Counted from the first letter of the stretch, positions 1 to 9,042 are shown. The stretch: 64,000 nt of DNA from Nocardia terpenica (GCF_013186535.1 NZ_JABMCZ010000005.1:496001-560000), one strand, 5' to 3'. Numbers and translations are program-made. The notes: a model not told the origin generated them from the letters alone.

Positions 1-109
1 GTAAATCGTCTGAATAGTAGTAGCCAGCCGGACCGTCCCTACACCTAACCGCCCGCTCGACGCGTCGAAAGTGGTATCCGCGTCAGCCTCGGGCGATACA
101 GTCCCGATC

Positions 110-2050
110 ATGACGCGCCTGCCTCACCTGTGGACCGGTATCACCGCGGTCCTGCTCCTCACCGCCGGATTACTCACCGGGTGCTCGTCGAGTTCTCCCG
201 CCGCGGCGCAGGCGTGCGCGGACGTCCCCAACGGCACCCACGTCACCTCGCCCGGCCCCACCGCCTCGGGGGCGAACATCGCCACCAACCCCGAGATCGC
301 CACCGGCTACCGCAGCGGCATGACACCGGTGCGCACCCACACCTACGCGGTCTCGGCCGCGAATCCGATTGCGACACAGGCGGCGTGCCGGGTGCTCGCG
401 GGCGGCGGCACCGCGGCCGACGCGCTGGTGGCCGCGCAGATGGTGCTCGGCCTGGTGGAGCCGCAGGCCTCCGGTATCGGCGGCGGCGCGTTTCTGCTGT
501 ACTACGACGCGAAGACGAAATCGGTCGACGCCTACGACGGCCGCGAGGTCGCCCCCGCCGCGGCCACCGAGAACTATCTGCGCTGGGTCGGCGACACCGA
601 TCACACCGTGCCGCAACCGAATACGCGCGCCAGCGGCCGCTCCATCGGCGTGCCCGGCGTGCTGCGGCTGCTCGAGCTCGCCCACAACGACCACGGCAGG
701 CAGCCCTGGCGCGACCTGTTCACCCCCGCCATCTCTCTGGCCGACCACGGCTTCGCCATCAGCCCGCGGATGGCCAGCCAGATCGCCGACTCCCGCGCCG
801 ATCTCGCCCGCGACGACAATGCCCGGGCGTACTTCCTGCAGCCGGACGGCTCACCCAAGCCCGCGGGCTTCAACCTCACCAACCCGGCCATGTCGAAGAC
901 GTTGAGCGCCATCGCCTCCGACGGCCCGAACGCCTTCTACACCGGCGCCATCGCCCGCGACATCGTCGACGCCACCGCCACCACCTCCGGCGGCCGCACC
1001 CCCGGGCAGATCACCCTCGCCGATCTCGCGGGCTATCAGGCCAAGAAGCGCACGGCCCTGTGCACCGACTACCGCGACCACGAGATCTGCGGCATGCCGA
1101 GCCCGTCCTCGGGCGGTATCACGGTGGCGTCCACGCTCGGCATCCTGGCGAACTTCGATCTGTCGAAGCTGCCGCCGGATTCGCTCGACCGCAATGGCGG
1201 CAAGCCGAAAGCGCAAGCGGTGCACCTGATCTCGGAGGCCGAGCGGCTCGCCTACGCCGACCGCGACAAGTACGTCGCCGACACCGATTTCGTTCCGCTG
1301 CCCGGCAATTCGCCGAATACGCTGCTGAACAAGGATTATCTGAAGCAGCGTGCCGCGCTCATCGATCCCGCCCACAGCATGGGCACCGCGCAGCCCGGCG
1401 ACTTCGGCCCGGTGCCGGTCGGCGTCGGCCCGCAGCCGCCCGAGCACGGCACCAGCCACATCTCGGTCGTGGACAAGTACGGCAATGCCGCCGCCATGAC
1501 CACCACGGTCGAGTCGGCGTTCGGCTCGTTCCACATCGTCGACGGGTTCGTGCTCAACAATCAGCTCACCGACTTCAGCGCCGATCCCACCGGCACCGAC
1601 GGCCTGCCGCTGGCCAACCGGGTGCAGGCCGGTAAGCGGCCGCGCAGCTCGATGAGCCCGACGCTGGTGTTCGACCGCGCGCCCGACGGCTCCCGCGGGC
1701 AGCTGTCGTATGTCACCGGTTCGCCGGGCGGCTCGGTGATCATCCAGTTCGTCGTGAAAACCCTGGTGGGCATGCTGGATTGGGGGCTGGACCCGCAGCA
1801 GGCGGTCTCGCAGGTGGCGTTCGGCGCGACCAATTCGCCGGTCACCGGGATCGGCGGCGAGCATCCCGCGATCGACGCCACCGACAACGGTAATCACGAC
1901 CCGCTGGTGCAGCAGCTGCGCGCCATGGGACATCAGGTCTCGGTCGACCAGCAGTCCAGCGGGCTCAGCGCGCTGCAGCGCCAGAGCGACGGGTGGATCG
2001 GTGGCGCCGATCCCCGGCGCGAGGGGGCCGTCATGGGCGACACCCGGTAG
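110..2050 (+). CDS. ggt: Gamma-glutamyltranspeptidase, lipoprotein
   Basis: Periplasmic/cell-surface enzyme of the N-terminal nucleophile hydrolase family that cleaves gamma-glutamyl bonds of glutathione and related compounds and transfers the glutamyl group. The start ATG is followed by a hydrophobic stretch and the lipobox LLTGC, so the mature protein should be lipid-anchored; a GTG 39 bases upstream is in frame but would bury the signal. The large-subunit part runs to about residue 447, and autocleavage is expected before Thr448 in the motif GTSHISVVD, followed by GN-x-AAAMTTTVE-x-AFG. The small subunit contains the GSPGG oxyanion-hole motif. The 646-residue length is normal for the family. 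The gene stands alone, and its stop lies six bases from the convergent stop of the DUF4333 lipoprotein. No clear ribosome-binding site is seen. Confidence 0.93.
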   Translation: MTRLPHLWTGITAVLLLTAGLLTGCSSSSPAAAQACADVPNGTHVTSPGPTASGANIATNPEIATGYRSGMTPVRTHTYAVSAANPIATQAACRVLAGGGTAADALVAAQMVLGLVEPQASGIGGGAFLLYYDAKTKSVDAYDGREVAPAAATENYLRWVGDTDHTVPQPNTRASGRSIGVPGVLRLLELAHNDHGRQPWRDLFTPAISLADHGFAISPRMASQIADSRADLARDDNARAYFLQPDGSPKPAGFNLTNPAMSKTLSAIASDGPNAFYTGAIARDIVDATATTSGGRTPGQITLADLAGYQAKKRTALCTDYRDHEICGMPSPSSGGITVASTLGILANFDLSKLPPDSLDRNGGKPKAQAVHLISEAERLAYADRDKYVADTDFVPLPGNSPNTLLNKDYLKQRAALIDPAHSMGTAQPGDFGPVPVGVGPQPPEHGTSHISVVDKYGNAAAMTTTVESAFGSFHIVDGFVLNNQLTDFSADPTGTDGLPLANRVQAGKRPRSSMSPTLVFDRAPDGSRGQLSYVTGSPGGSVIIQFVVKTLVGMLDWGLDPQQAVSQVAFGATNSPVTGIGGEHPAIDATDNGNHDPLVQQLRAMGHQVSVDQQSSGLSALQRQSDGWIGGADPRREGAVMGDTR

Positions 2051-2056
2051 CCGGGC

Positions 2057-2575
2057 TCAGCCGCCGAGGTTGACCTCGTAGGAGTAGCCGTCGCCCCGCA
2101 CGGCGGAGACCACGTAGGTCACGCCCACGGTCCTGCCGCCGACCTCGGTGACCGTGCACGTGCGAGAGCTGTTGGCCGCCAAGGGTTGCAGGCCCTTGCA
2201 GTCCACCGAGGCCACGTCGTTGTCGGCGATCTGCCGGTACATGGTGGTGATATTGGCCTTGGCATCGTCGACACCCACCACGCGATCGTCGAAGCTCGCC
2301 TCGACATCGGCCTTGTCGCCGGTGATCTTGGCGACCTTCGCCGTCACCGGCCATGCCTTCCCGGCACCGTCGCTCACCGTGCACTTCTCGGTCGCGCCGA
2401 CCTTCCACTCCAGCGACCCCGGGCAGGACGAATTCGCCGGTGCCTCGGCCGCATTCCGCTGGAACAGATCGGCGACCGCCGCCCGCGTGTCCTTGTCATC
2501 GACACCCCCGTGCCCCGACCCGGACGAACACGCGGCGGCGACCAAGACCGGCAGCAGAAGCAGCAAACGACGCAT
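2057..2575 (-). CDS. DUF4333-type lipoprotein
   Basis: A 172-residue secreted lipoprotein. A short signal peptide ends in the lipobox VAAAC with Cys16. The mature part has two similar Cys-containing modules (CPGSLEWKVGATEKCTV and CKGLQPLAANSSRTCTV), each with two cysteines about 13-16 residues apart, as in the DUF4333 family common in mycobacteria and nocardiae. Each module probably closes one disulphide outside the membrane. The molecular role of the family is not known. The gene is monocistronic and convergent with ggt. The 240 bases upstream are AC-rich and show no other gene. Confidence 0.82.
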   Translation of the reverse strand: MRRLLLLLPVLVAAACSSGSGHGGVDDKDTRAAVADLFQRNAAEAPANSSCPGSLEWKVGATEKCTVSDGAGKAWPVTAKVAKITGDKADVEASFDDRVVGVDDAKANITTMYRQIADNDVASVDCKGLQPLAANSSRTCTVTEVGGRTVGVTYVVSAVRGDGYSYEVNLGG

Positions 2576-2817
2576 TACGGAACCCTTCGAACTTCGTGAC
2601 GGGCAACATCCCCATCACCGTGCTGAGAAGCACTATCACGGCATCCCGCGCATCGGCCACACGAACCGACAAAACCCCCGCCCCACCCCATAGCCGAAAG
2701 ATTGCACCCACTTCCCCGAACCCCCGCCCAGCACAGGCAAACCCACCCCCACCCCCACGCAGCGAACCCCCAGCATCCGAAATGACCTCAGTCACAAACC
2801 AACCGGAAGGCTTTCGG

Positions 2818-3303
2818 TCAATCCCCCTGCGCCGCCGTATACCTCGCACCCAACTCACGGAACCGGTCCATAGCCCGCGCCGCATAGTCCTTGTCATTGA
2901 GGCGGATGGCGAGCATGGGCACGTACTCGTCGCCGACGAGTTCCAAACGGGCCCATGCCTTCTTGTCCGGAATCGAGACGCCGCGGATGTCGCGCCAGGC
3001 GAATTCGGTGTCGCCGACGATATTGCGCACCACCACGCCCCGCGCTCCGACCCGCACCCGGGGCCGGGTCAGCACCAGCACCCCGGCCGCCAGCAGCCAG
3101 CCGAAGACGATGATGGCCACCTGATCGGCCCCCCGGAAGTTCACACCGGTCGAGCTGTGCGCCGACGCGATCCCCGCCGCGGTGAACGCGACCCCGATCA
3201 CCGCCGCCACGATCCGCGCGGTCCGCACCGCATGCCGCGGCCGCACCTCGAGCTCCCACTCGCCCGCGCCCGTCCCGACCCGCTCACCGGCAGCACTCGT
3301 CAT
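2818..3303 (-). CDS. PH-domain membrane protein (Rv1417 homologue)
   Basis: Small membrane protein with two adjacent hydrophobic segments (around ARIVAAVIGVAFTAAGIAS and VAIIVFGWLLAAGVLVLTR) followed by a beta-rich PH-like domain with RVRVGARGVVVRN and FAWRDIRGVSIPD. The same type of gene follows ribH in mycobacteria (Rv1417). The chosen ATG gives 161 residues, close to the mycobacterial length. A GTG at 3447, four bases after the ribH stop, would add 48 low-complexity residues rich in Gly, Glu, Arg and Thr; this longer form cannot be excluded because it would be translationally coupled to ribH. Function is unknown; position suggests co-expression with riboflavin synthesis. Confidence 0.75.
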   Translation of the reverse strand: MTSAAGERVGTGAGEWELEVRPRHAVRTARIVAAVIGVAFTAAGIASAHSSTGVNFRGADQVAIIVFGWLLAAGVLVLTRPRVRVGARGVVVRNIVGDTEFAWRDIRGVSIPDKKAWARLELVGDEYVPMLAIRLNDKDYAARAMDRFRELGARYTAAQGD

Positions 3304-3450
3304 CCGCCCACCAGCACCTTCCGTCCGTTCCTGCCCACCAGCACTTTCCGCCTCCCGACCACCGCCCGCCGTCTGCCGACCACCGCTCTCCGTCTGCCCG
3401 GCCGCAGGTCGGGCACCCCGCTTCCAGATCCGGATGACGGGAGGCACGGA

Positions 3451-3930
3451 TCAGACCGTTTCGCGTAGGGCCCGCAGCGTCAGGGCGGCATCGAGGGCGG
3501 CGGCGCTGGCCTGCTCGCCCTTGTTCTCCACCGAGTCGGGGAGACCGGCGCGGGCCAGGGCCTGGGCCTCGGTATTGACGGTGAGGACGCCATTGGTCAC
3601 GGGCGTGCTCTCGTCCAGCGACACGCGGGTCAGTCCGGCGGTCACGGCGTCGCACACGTACTCGAAATGCGGTGTCTCGCCGCGGATCACGACGCCGAGG
3701 GCGACGACGGCATCGTGGGTGCGGGCCAGCGCCTGCGCCACCACGGGCAGTTCCATGGCGCCCGCGCAGCGGACCACGGTGACCTCCCGGACCCCGGCCG
3801 CGCGCGCCGTCTGCTCGGCATTGGCGACCAGCGTGTCGCAGATCGTGGTGTGCCACCGCGACGCGACGATGCCGAGGCGGAGATCCTTGGCATCCTCGAG
3901 CGCGAATTCCGGTACGCCCGTACCGCTCAT
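3451..3930 (-). CDS. ribH: 6,7-dimethyl-8-ribityllumazine synthase
   Basis: Penultimate enzyme of riboflavin synthesis: condenses 5-amino-6-ribitylamino-uracil with 3,4-dihydroxy-2-butanone 4-phosphate. The 159-residue protein shows the family signatures SRWHTTICDTLV, CAGAMELPVV and GVVIRGETPHFEYV; His88 in TPHFEY is the expected catalytic acid/base. The C-terminal NKGEQA motif is present. It lies 27 bases downstream of ribBA in the same operon and is followed by the PH-domain membrane protein. The start is ATG, preceded by an AGAGAGGGA stretch that can serve as ribosome-binding site. Confidence 0.96.
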   Translation of the reverse strand: MSGTGVPEFALEDAKDLRLGIVASRWHTTICDTLVANAEQTARAAGVREVTVVRCAGAMELPVVAQALARTHDAVVALGVVIRGETPHFEYVCDAVTAGLTRVSLDESTPVTNGVLTVNTEAQALARAGLPDSVENKGEQASAAALDAALTLRALRETV

Positions 3931-3957
3931 TGTGAAAGTCCCTCTCTGCCAGGTGAA

Positions 3958-5208
3958 TTACTGCGCGGTTTCGCCGAGATCGAGATCGTCGAGCCCGACC
4001 AGATCGTGCCCCATCCGGTCGCGCTTGGTGCGCAGATAGCGCAGATTCTCCGCCGTGGCGCGCACCGGCATCGGCACCCGCTCGGTAATGCTGAGCCCGT
4101 ATCCGTCGAGCCCGGCGCGCTTGGTCGGGTTGTTGGTGAGTAGTCGCATGGATTTGATGCCCAGGTCGACCAGGATCTGCGCGCCGGTGCCGTAGTCGCG
4201 GGCGTCGGCGGGCAGGCCGAGTTCGATATTGGCGTCGACGGTGTCGTGCCCGGAATCCTGCAACTGATACGCCTGCAACTTGTGCAGCAGCCCGATCCCG
4301 CGGCCCTCGTGCCCGCGCATGTACAACACCACACCGCGGCCCTCCTTGGCCACCATCTCCATCGCCGCGTCCAGTTGCGGGCCGCAGTCGCAGCGCAGCG
4401 ACCCGAACACATCCCCGGTCAGGCACTCCGAATGCACCCGCACCAGCACATCCTCCCCACCGTCGACCGCGAGATCACCCAGCACCAGCGCCACGTGCTC
4501 GACCTCGTCGTAGATGCTCTTGTAGCCGACCGCCCGGAACTCCCCGTACCGGGTCGGGATCCGCGCCTCGGCGATCCGCTCGACCTGCTTCTCGTTCTTA
4601 CGCCGCCACGCGATCATGTCCGCGATCGAGATCAACGCCAACTCGTGCTCGTCGGCGAAGACCCGCAACTCCTCGGTGCGAGCCATATCGCCCTCGTTCT
4701 TCTGACTGACGATCTCACAGATCACCCCCGCCGGACCCAGCCCCGCCATCCGCGCCAGATCCACCGCGGCCTCGGTATGCCCCGGCCGCCGCAACACCCC
4801 ACCATCCTTGGCGCGCAACGGAACCACATGCCCAGGCCGGGTGAAATCGGCCGCGTGCGCGTCCCGGTCGGCCAGCAACCGCATCGTGGTCGCCCGATCC
4901 GCCGCCGAGATCCCGGTACTGACACCCTCGCGAGCATCCACCGACACGGTATAGGCGGTGCCGTGCTTGTCCTGATTGATCGCATACATCGGCGGCAGAC
5001 CCAGCCGATCGCAGTCGGCACCGGTGAGCGGCACACAGATGTAGCCGGAGGTGTAGCGAATCATGAAGGCCACCAACTCCGGGGTGGCCTTCTCCGCGGC
5101 GAAGATCAGATCGCCCTCGTTCTCCCGGCCCTCGTCGTCGACGACGACAACCGCCTTACCCGCGGCAATATCGGCGACTGCGCGCTCGATGGTGTCGAAC
5201 CTGGTCAC
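3958..5208 (-). CDS. ribBA: Bifunctional DHBP synthase / GTP cyclohydrolase II
   Basis: Supplies both precursors of the riboflavin pathway. The N-terminal half (about residues 1-200) is 3,4-dihydroxy-2-butanone 4-phosphate synthase with the metal/substrate loop DDEGRENEGDL at residues 24-34. The C-terminal half is GTP cyclohydrolase II with zinc ligands Cys262, Cys273 and Cys275 (SECLTGDVFGSLRCDCG) and the GRGIGLLHKL motif. Length of 416 residues is normal for fused RibBA (RibA2 in mycobacteria). It sits between ribE and ribH on the minus strand. No ribD deaminase/reductase is seen in this window, so that step must be encoded elsewhere. Confidence 0.96.
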   Translation of the reverse strand: MTRFDTIERAVADIAAGKAVVVVDDEGRENEGDLIFAAEKATPELVAFMIRYTSGYICVPLTGADCDRLGLPPMYAINQDKHGTAYTVSVDAREGVSTGISAADRATTMRLLADRDAHAADFTRPGHVVPLRAKDGGVLRRPGHTEAAVDLARMAGLGPAGVICEIVSQKNEGDMARTEELRVFADEHELALISIADMIAWRRKNEKQVERIAEARIPTRYGEFRAVGYKSIYDEVEHVALVLGDLAVDGGEDVLVRVHSECLTGDVFGSLRCDCGPQLDAAMEMVAKEGRGVVLYMRGHEGRGIGLLHKLQAYQLQDSGHDTVDANIELGLPADARDYGTGAQILVDLGIKSMRLLTNNPTKRAGLDGYGLSITERVPMPVRATAENLRYLRTKRDRMGHDLVGLDDLDLGETAQ

Positions 5209-5310
5209 GTCTACTGTGCTCCATCTCGAAATAGGTGCCCCTCTTACAGTACGGCGTAAGCCGGGCGAGTCCTGCTCCGCCCGTGCCCTGCTGGCACGGC
5301 GGCCGTGCGC

Positions 5311-5931
5311 CTACCCGCGCTGCTGCAGCCGCTCCACGTACTTGGCGATGATGTCGACCTCGAGGTTCACCGTGGCGCCGACGGGCGCCGCGCCGAGCGT
5401 GGTGAGCTGCCGAGTGGTCGGGATGAGCGAGACCTCGAACCAGTCGCGGTGGCCGGGTTCGCCGGCGGCGGCCTCGCCGAGCCCGGACACGGTCAGGGAG
5501 ATGCCGTCGACGGTGATCGACCCCTTCTCCACCACGTAGCGAGCCAGGTTCTCCGGCAACGAGATTCGCACCACCTCCCAGTTCTCCTGGGGGTCGCGGG
5601 AGACGATGGTGCCGGTGCCGTCCACGTGGCCCTGCACGATGTGCCCGCCGAGCCGGCTGTCGACCGCGGCCGCGCGCTCCAGGTTCACCTTGGCGCCGAT
5701 GTCGAGCTTGCCGAGGCCGGAGCGGCTGAGCGTCTCGCCCATCACGTCGGTGGTGAACTTGTCGCCGTCGACGACGTCCACGACGGTCAGGCACACACCG
5801 TTCACCGCGATCGAGTCGCCGTGGCCGGCATCGGAGGTGACCAGCGTGCCGCGGATGGTCAGCCGGGCCGCGTCGGCCAGCCGCTCGGCCGCGACGATCT
5901 CGCCCAGTTCCTCGACGATGCCTGTGAACAT
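5311..5931 (-). CDS. ribE: Riboflavin synthase alpha chain
   Basis: Last enzyme of riboflavin synthesis: dismutates two 6,7-dimethyl-8-ribityllumazine molecules. The protein has the two tandem lumazine-binding repeats of the family. The canonical start MFTGIVEELG is chosen because AGGAG lies about six bases upstream; an in-frame GTG five codons earlier is not needed. Both repeats show the S/N-V-NG-x-CLTV pattern (IAVNGVCLTV and ITVDGISLTV). It is the first recognised gene of the rib operon and is separated from ribBA by 102 bases. This enzyme is often called RibC in mycobacteria. No convincing FMN riboswitch was found upstream. Confidence 0.95.
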   Translation of the reverse strand: MFTGIVEELGEIVAAERLADAARLTIRGTLVTSDAGHGDSIAVNGVCLTVVDVVDGDKFTTDVMGETLSRSGLGKLDIGAKVNLERAAAVDSRLGGHIVQGHVDGTGTIVSRDPQENWEVVRISLPENLARYVVEKGSITVDGISLTVSGLGEAAAGEPGHRDWFEVSLIPTTRQLTTLGAAPVGATVNLEVDIIAKYVERLQQRG

Positions 5932-6428
5932 GCCTTCTCCTGTCACCCGGTGCCCGCCGGTCGGGCTGCCTCCGTGTCTGCGCCAACAGGCCGGGCCGCG
6001 GGTGCATTCCCCGCCCGGACCAGTGTGTCCTCAGCCTAACGAGGGCGCTATACGAGAGCGATACCCGCCGGTCCGTCGGGCACGCGGGCGACGACCGCCC
6101 GGCAAACGCCGACGAAAGCAGACTGCTGTCCCGTTCGCGCGCGCCGAACTCAAATACATTCCCGCAATTCTCGGCGCGTTCACGAAATTGATCAGAAAAA
6201 TTAAGACAAATGATGCCGCACACCCATTTCCGCGGGTGTTATCGCACCCCATGACGGGAATTATCCGAGCCGTAATCATCGGACGCTGAGGTGGTACCCG
6301 AATTGCAACTTGCTTACACACAACGCTTGCGTCGACGCCCGATCCGAAGCAGTATTGTTATGAAGTTGATCCCCGCTGTTCAACTTCCGACATCGTGGTT
6401 GGACACCAACGCAGATGGGGGTACGGGC
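5932..6428. other. Divergent intergenic region, AT-richer
   Basis: About 500 bases between ribE and the unknown plus-strand gene. The part from about 6130 to 6360 is clearly less GC-rich than the surroundings and probably carries the divergent promoters. A small hairpin (ACACCC at 6220, GGGTGT at 6234) lies in it. Short reading frames on either strand lack the GC3 bias of local genes and are not called. I looked for the conserved FMN riboswitch core and did not find it. Confidence 0.4.
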
Positions 6429-6899
6429 ATGACAACGTTTCTCGATCCGACACTCGAGGTTCGCTGCGGCCGATACCGTCGGGAATTCCACCTGTCGGCG
6501 TCGGTCGACCAGGCATCCCGCCACATTCTGCTCGAAACCGGTAAACACTACGGTGCGGTCACCATGCCCGCCGAGCTCGGCGAGCGCGTCCAGCGGCAGC
6601 TGGCGCAGGCCGGGCTCGCGGGCCCGGTGGTGCATCACCCGCGGGCCCGCCGCTGGACCTTCATCACCGGCCCCGCCCATCCCGGCACGCTCACCGCCGC
6701 GGTGTCGGCCGATCTGTTCCGCCGCTACGTCACCGTCGCCTGCACCGGCTGCCAGGTGGTACTGCCCTCCGCCGACGACGAGCGCACCGGCTACCGCACC
6801 TGGGCGCAGTCGCCGGAGAACTCCGGCGCCATTCCGCCGCTGGCGGCCGTCATCGACGCCACCCGCGCGCTCGCGCAGCCGAAAGCCCAGGCGAGCTGA
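6429..6899 (+). CDS. Unknown actinobacterial protein, 156 aa
   Basis: Not recognised with confidence. The ATG is chosen because a GGGGG tract lies a few bases upstream and the reading frame before it lacks coding character. The product is soluble, with two nearby cysteines (VACTGC) and a C-terminal stretch VVLPSADDERTGYRTW followed by a Pro-Leu helix. This end faintly recalls the small actinobacterial proteins annotated as DNA primase/polymerase-like, but no catalytic acidic motif is visible, so the function is left open. It is convergent with rpe, with a 16-base gap. Confidence 0.6.
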   Translation: MTTFLDPTLEVRCGRYRREFHLSASVDQASRHILLETGKHYGAVTMPAELGERVQRQLAQAGLAGPVVHHPRARRWTFITGPAHPGTLTAAVSADLFRRYVTVACTGCQVVLPSADDERTGYRTWAQSPENSGAIPPLAAVIDATRALAQPKAQAS

Positions 6900-6915
6900 G
6901 GCTTTCGCCGCACGA

Positions 6916-7578
6916 TCACCGGGCGGCGGCCGCGATCTCGGCGGCCTTGCGGCGCAGCGTCTCCACCGTCGCACCCGGATCGTCGGTGCCGTACACCGCC
7001 GAGCCCGCGACGAAGCAGTCCACGCCCGCCTCGGCGGCCTGCTCGATGGTGTCCATATTGATGCCGCCGTCGATCTCGACGATCAGGCGCAGTTCCCCGG
7101 AATCGACCAGGCGGCGCACGGTGCGGGCCTTGTCGAGCACGTGCGCGATGAACGACTGACCGCCGAAGCCCGGCTCCACGCTCATCACGAGCAGGGTGTC
7201 GAAGTGGCGCAGGATCTCGAGGTAGGGCTCGATCGGGGTGTTCGGCTTCACCGACAGGCCCGCCTTCGCGCCCGCGGCGCGGATGTCGCGCGCCACCGCG
7301 ACCGGATCGTCGGTCGCCTCGGCGTGGAAGGTGACGTTGTACGCGCCCGCCTCCGCGTACGGCGGCGCCCAGCGGCCCGGGTCGTCGATCATCAGGTGGC
7401 AGTCCAGCGGAATGTCGGTGGCCCGCAACAGGCTCTGCACCACCGGCAGGCCGAGGGTCAGGTTCGGCACGAAGTGGTTGTCCATCACGTCCACGTGCAA
7501 CCAGTCCGAGCCCTCGACGGCCTGCGCCTCGGCCGCCAGATGGGCGAAGTCGGCGGACAGAATGGACGGGGCGATCAT
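6916..7578 (-). CDS. rpe: Ribulose-phosphate 3-epimerase
   Basis: Interconverts ribulose 5-phosphate and xylulose 5-phosphate in the pentose phosphate pathway. The TIM-barrel protein of 220 residues starts with the canonical MIAPSILSADF. Metal ligands and catalytic residues are visible in LHVDVMDNHFVPN, LDCHLMI and EIDGGIN; the phosphate-binding loop is VAGSAVYG. A GTG 33 bases upstream is in frame and could be used, since neither start has a strong ribosome-binding site. In mycobacteria rpe directly follows rsmB; here about 9 kb of other genes separate them. Confidence 0.94.
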   Translation of the reverse strand: MIAPSILSADFAHLAAEAQAVEGSDWLHVDVMDNHFVPNLTLGLPVVQSLLRATDIPLDCHLMIDDPGRWAPPYAEAGAYNVTFHAEATDDPVAVARDIRAAGAKAGLSVKPNTPIEPYLEILRHFDTLLVMSVEPGFGGQSFIAHVLDKARTVRRLVDSGELRLIVEIDGGINMDTIEQAAEAGVDCFVAGSAVYGTDDPGATVETLRRKAAEIAAAAR

Positions 7579-7672
7579 CGGCGACGGCCGGTGGAAGGAG
7601 GAGGTCGACACAGCGCGAAGTGTAGCGGGCCACATTTCGCCACCTCCACCGCGATCGGCGCCGGGACCGGGC

Positions 7673-7697
7673 GGATTGGTCATCGCCGATTTGGGTA
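7673..7697 (+). promoter_or_regulatory. SigF-type promoter of rsbW-sigF
   Basis: GGATT (7673-7677), a 15-base spacer and GGGTA (7693-7697). Mycobacterial SigF promoters have the form GGTTT-N15-17-GGGTA, so the -10 is exact and the -35 has one or two differences. It sits just before the anti-sigma/sigma pair, consistent with known SigF autoregulation. Transcription would begin only a few bases before the GTG of rsbW, giving a very short or absent leader. Confidence 0.65.
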
Positions 7698-7708
7698 GCC
7701 TTTTACAG

Positions 7709-8131
7709 GTGATCAACATTTCGGCGGAACAGGGACTGCGCAGCACCCCCGTGGAGATCGGCGTTGCCGCGACCGTGTCACAATTGCCGATCGTGCGCGG
7801 GCTCGCCGAAACCCTCGTCCTACTCAACGATTTCACGCTGGACGAGGTGGCCGACATCCGGCTCGCGGTCGACGAGGCGTGCTCGACGCTCATCGCCGTC
7901 GCCGCGCCCGGCACCACGTTGCAGTGCCGATTCACCGTCGGTGACAAGGATCTGGTGGTGCGGATCTCCGGCGTCGCGGCCACGGAGGGGCTGCCCGATC
8001 AGCGCAGCTTCGGCTGGCACGTGCTGCGCACGCTGACCGACGAGGTCGACGCCGCGCAGGGCTCCTATGATCCGAAGGTATCCGGCTACCCGTCGTCCGT
8101 GGAATTCCGGCGGGTCCGGGGGAAGGCGTAG
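7709..8131 (+). CDS. rsbW: Anti-sigma factor, RsbW/UsfX family kinase-like
   Basis: A 140-residue HATPase-type anti-sigma factor that should bind and silence the SigF-like sigma factor encoded next. The sequence pattern LVLLNDFTLDEVADIRLAVDEACSTLI matches the helix with the conserved Asn-box region of UsfX/RsbW, and FGWHVLRTLTDEVD matches the C-terminal part of M. tuberculosis UsfX. The start is GTG; upstream sequence in frame overlaps the promoter and is rejected. The stop TAG overlaps the sigF GTG by one base, so the two are translationally coupled. No anti-anti-sigma gene lies beside it. Confidence 0.85.
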   Translation: MINISAEQGLRSTPVEIGVAATVSQLPIVRGLAETLVLLNDFTLDEVADIRLAVDEACSTLIAVAAPGTTLQCRFTVGDKDLVVRISGVAATEGLPDQRSFGWHVLRTLTDEVDAAQGSYDPKVSGYPSSVEFRRVRGKA

Positions 8132-9042
8132 TGACCGGCGAGGACACCGTGTTCGAATCTCGTGATGCCAGCGAACCCGAACGAGACCGCACACCCGACG
8201 GCTCGGCGACCGCGCCGCCCGCGCCCGAGGAGGTCGAGGACACCGAGGACGACGACACCGAGGCCGTCGCCGAGGTCGCCCAGTCGGTCAGCGGATACGA
8301 CGACGTCACACTGCTGTTCGAGCGGTTGGCCGCCGCCGGTGAGGACGCCGAGCGGCGCACCGAGGTGCGCGACGAACTGATCAGCCGCTGCATCCCGCTG
8401 GCCGACCACATCGCCCGCAAGTTCAGCGGCCGCGGCGAACCCTTCGACGACCTGACCCAGGTCGCCCGGGTCGGGCTGGTCCACGCGGTGGACCGTTTCG
8501 ACATCACCCGCGGCTCCAACTTCCTGTCCTTCGCGGTGCCCACCATCATGGGCGAGGTCCGCCGGTACTTCCGCGACAACACCTGGGCGATGCGAGTTCC
8601 CCGGCGGGTCAAGGAAACTCACCTGCGCATCGGCGCCGCCATCGACGCGCTGTCGCAATCGCTGGGCCGCTCGCCCACCGCCAAGGAGATCGCCGCCGAG
8701 CTCGACCTCTCCCCCGACGAGGTCACCCAGGCCGTCATCGCGGGCAACGCCTACCAGCCCAGTTCCATCGACGCCGTCACGGTCGGCCGCGACACCGAGG
8801 CATCGCTGCTGGACACCCTCGGCGAAGAGGAATCCCAATTCGACCGGGTCGAGGAGTATGTCGCCATCCGCCCGCTGCTGGCGGGCCTGCCCGAGCGCGA
8901 GCGCCGCATCCTGACCATGCGCTTCTTCGAATCCATGACCCAAACCCAGATCGCCCAGCGCATGGGGATCTCCCAGATGCATGTCTCGCGCATTCTCGCC
9001 AAGACTCTCGCCCGCTTACGGGAGCAGTCCGCACGCGAGTGA
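8131..9042 (+). CDS. sigF: RNA polymerase sigma factor, SigF/SigB family
   Basis: Alternative sigma factor of the general-stress type. After an acidic, disordered N-terminal extension of about 55 residues (EEVEDTEDDDTEAVAE), region 2 is seen in LADHIARKFSGRGEPFDDL and RFDITRGSNFLSFAVPTIMG, region 3 in AMRVPRRVKETHLRIG, and the region 4 helix-turn-helix in TQTQIAQRMGISQMHVSRIL. Length is 303 residues; typical SigF is about 260, the difference being the acidic N terminus. It starts with GTG overlapping the rsbW stop. The pair is probably autoregulated from the upstream SigF-type promoter. Confidence 0.92.
   Translation: MTGEDTVFESRDASEPERDRTPDGSATAPPAPEEVEDTEDDDTEAVAEVAQSVSGYDDVTLLFERLAAAGEDAERRTEVRDELISRCIPLADHIARKFSGRGEPFDDLTQVARVGLVHAVDRFDITRGSNFLSFAVPTIMGEVRRYFRDNTWAMRVPRRVKETHLRIGAAIDALSQSLGRSPTAKEIAAELDLSPDEVTQAVIAGNAYQPSSIDAVTVGRDTEASLLDTLGEEESQFDRVEEYVAIRPLLAGLPERERRILTMRFFESMTQTQIAQRMGISQMHVSRILAKTLARLREQSARE

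Noticed and set aside
5947..6300. Possible FMN riboswitch upstream of ribE
   Set aside because: A GACCGGCGG-like string is present near 5955 (minus strand), but the conserved helices and the later TAGTCTGGATGGGAGA-type segment of the RFN element are missing.
6031..6321. Minus-strand frame of 96 codons with a hydrophobic segment
   Set aside because: Lies in the AT-richer promoter region, lacks GC3 bias and a ribosome-binding site.
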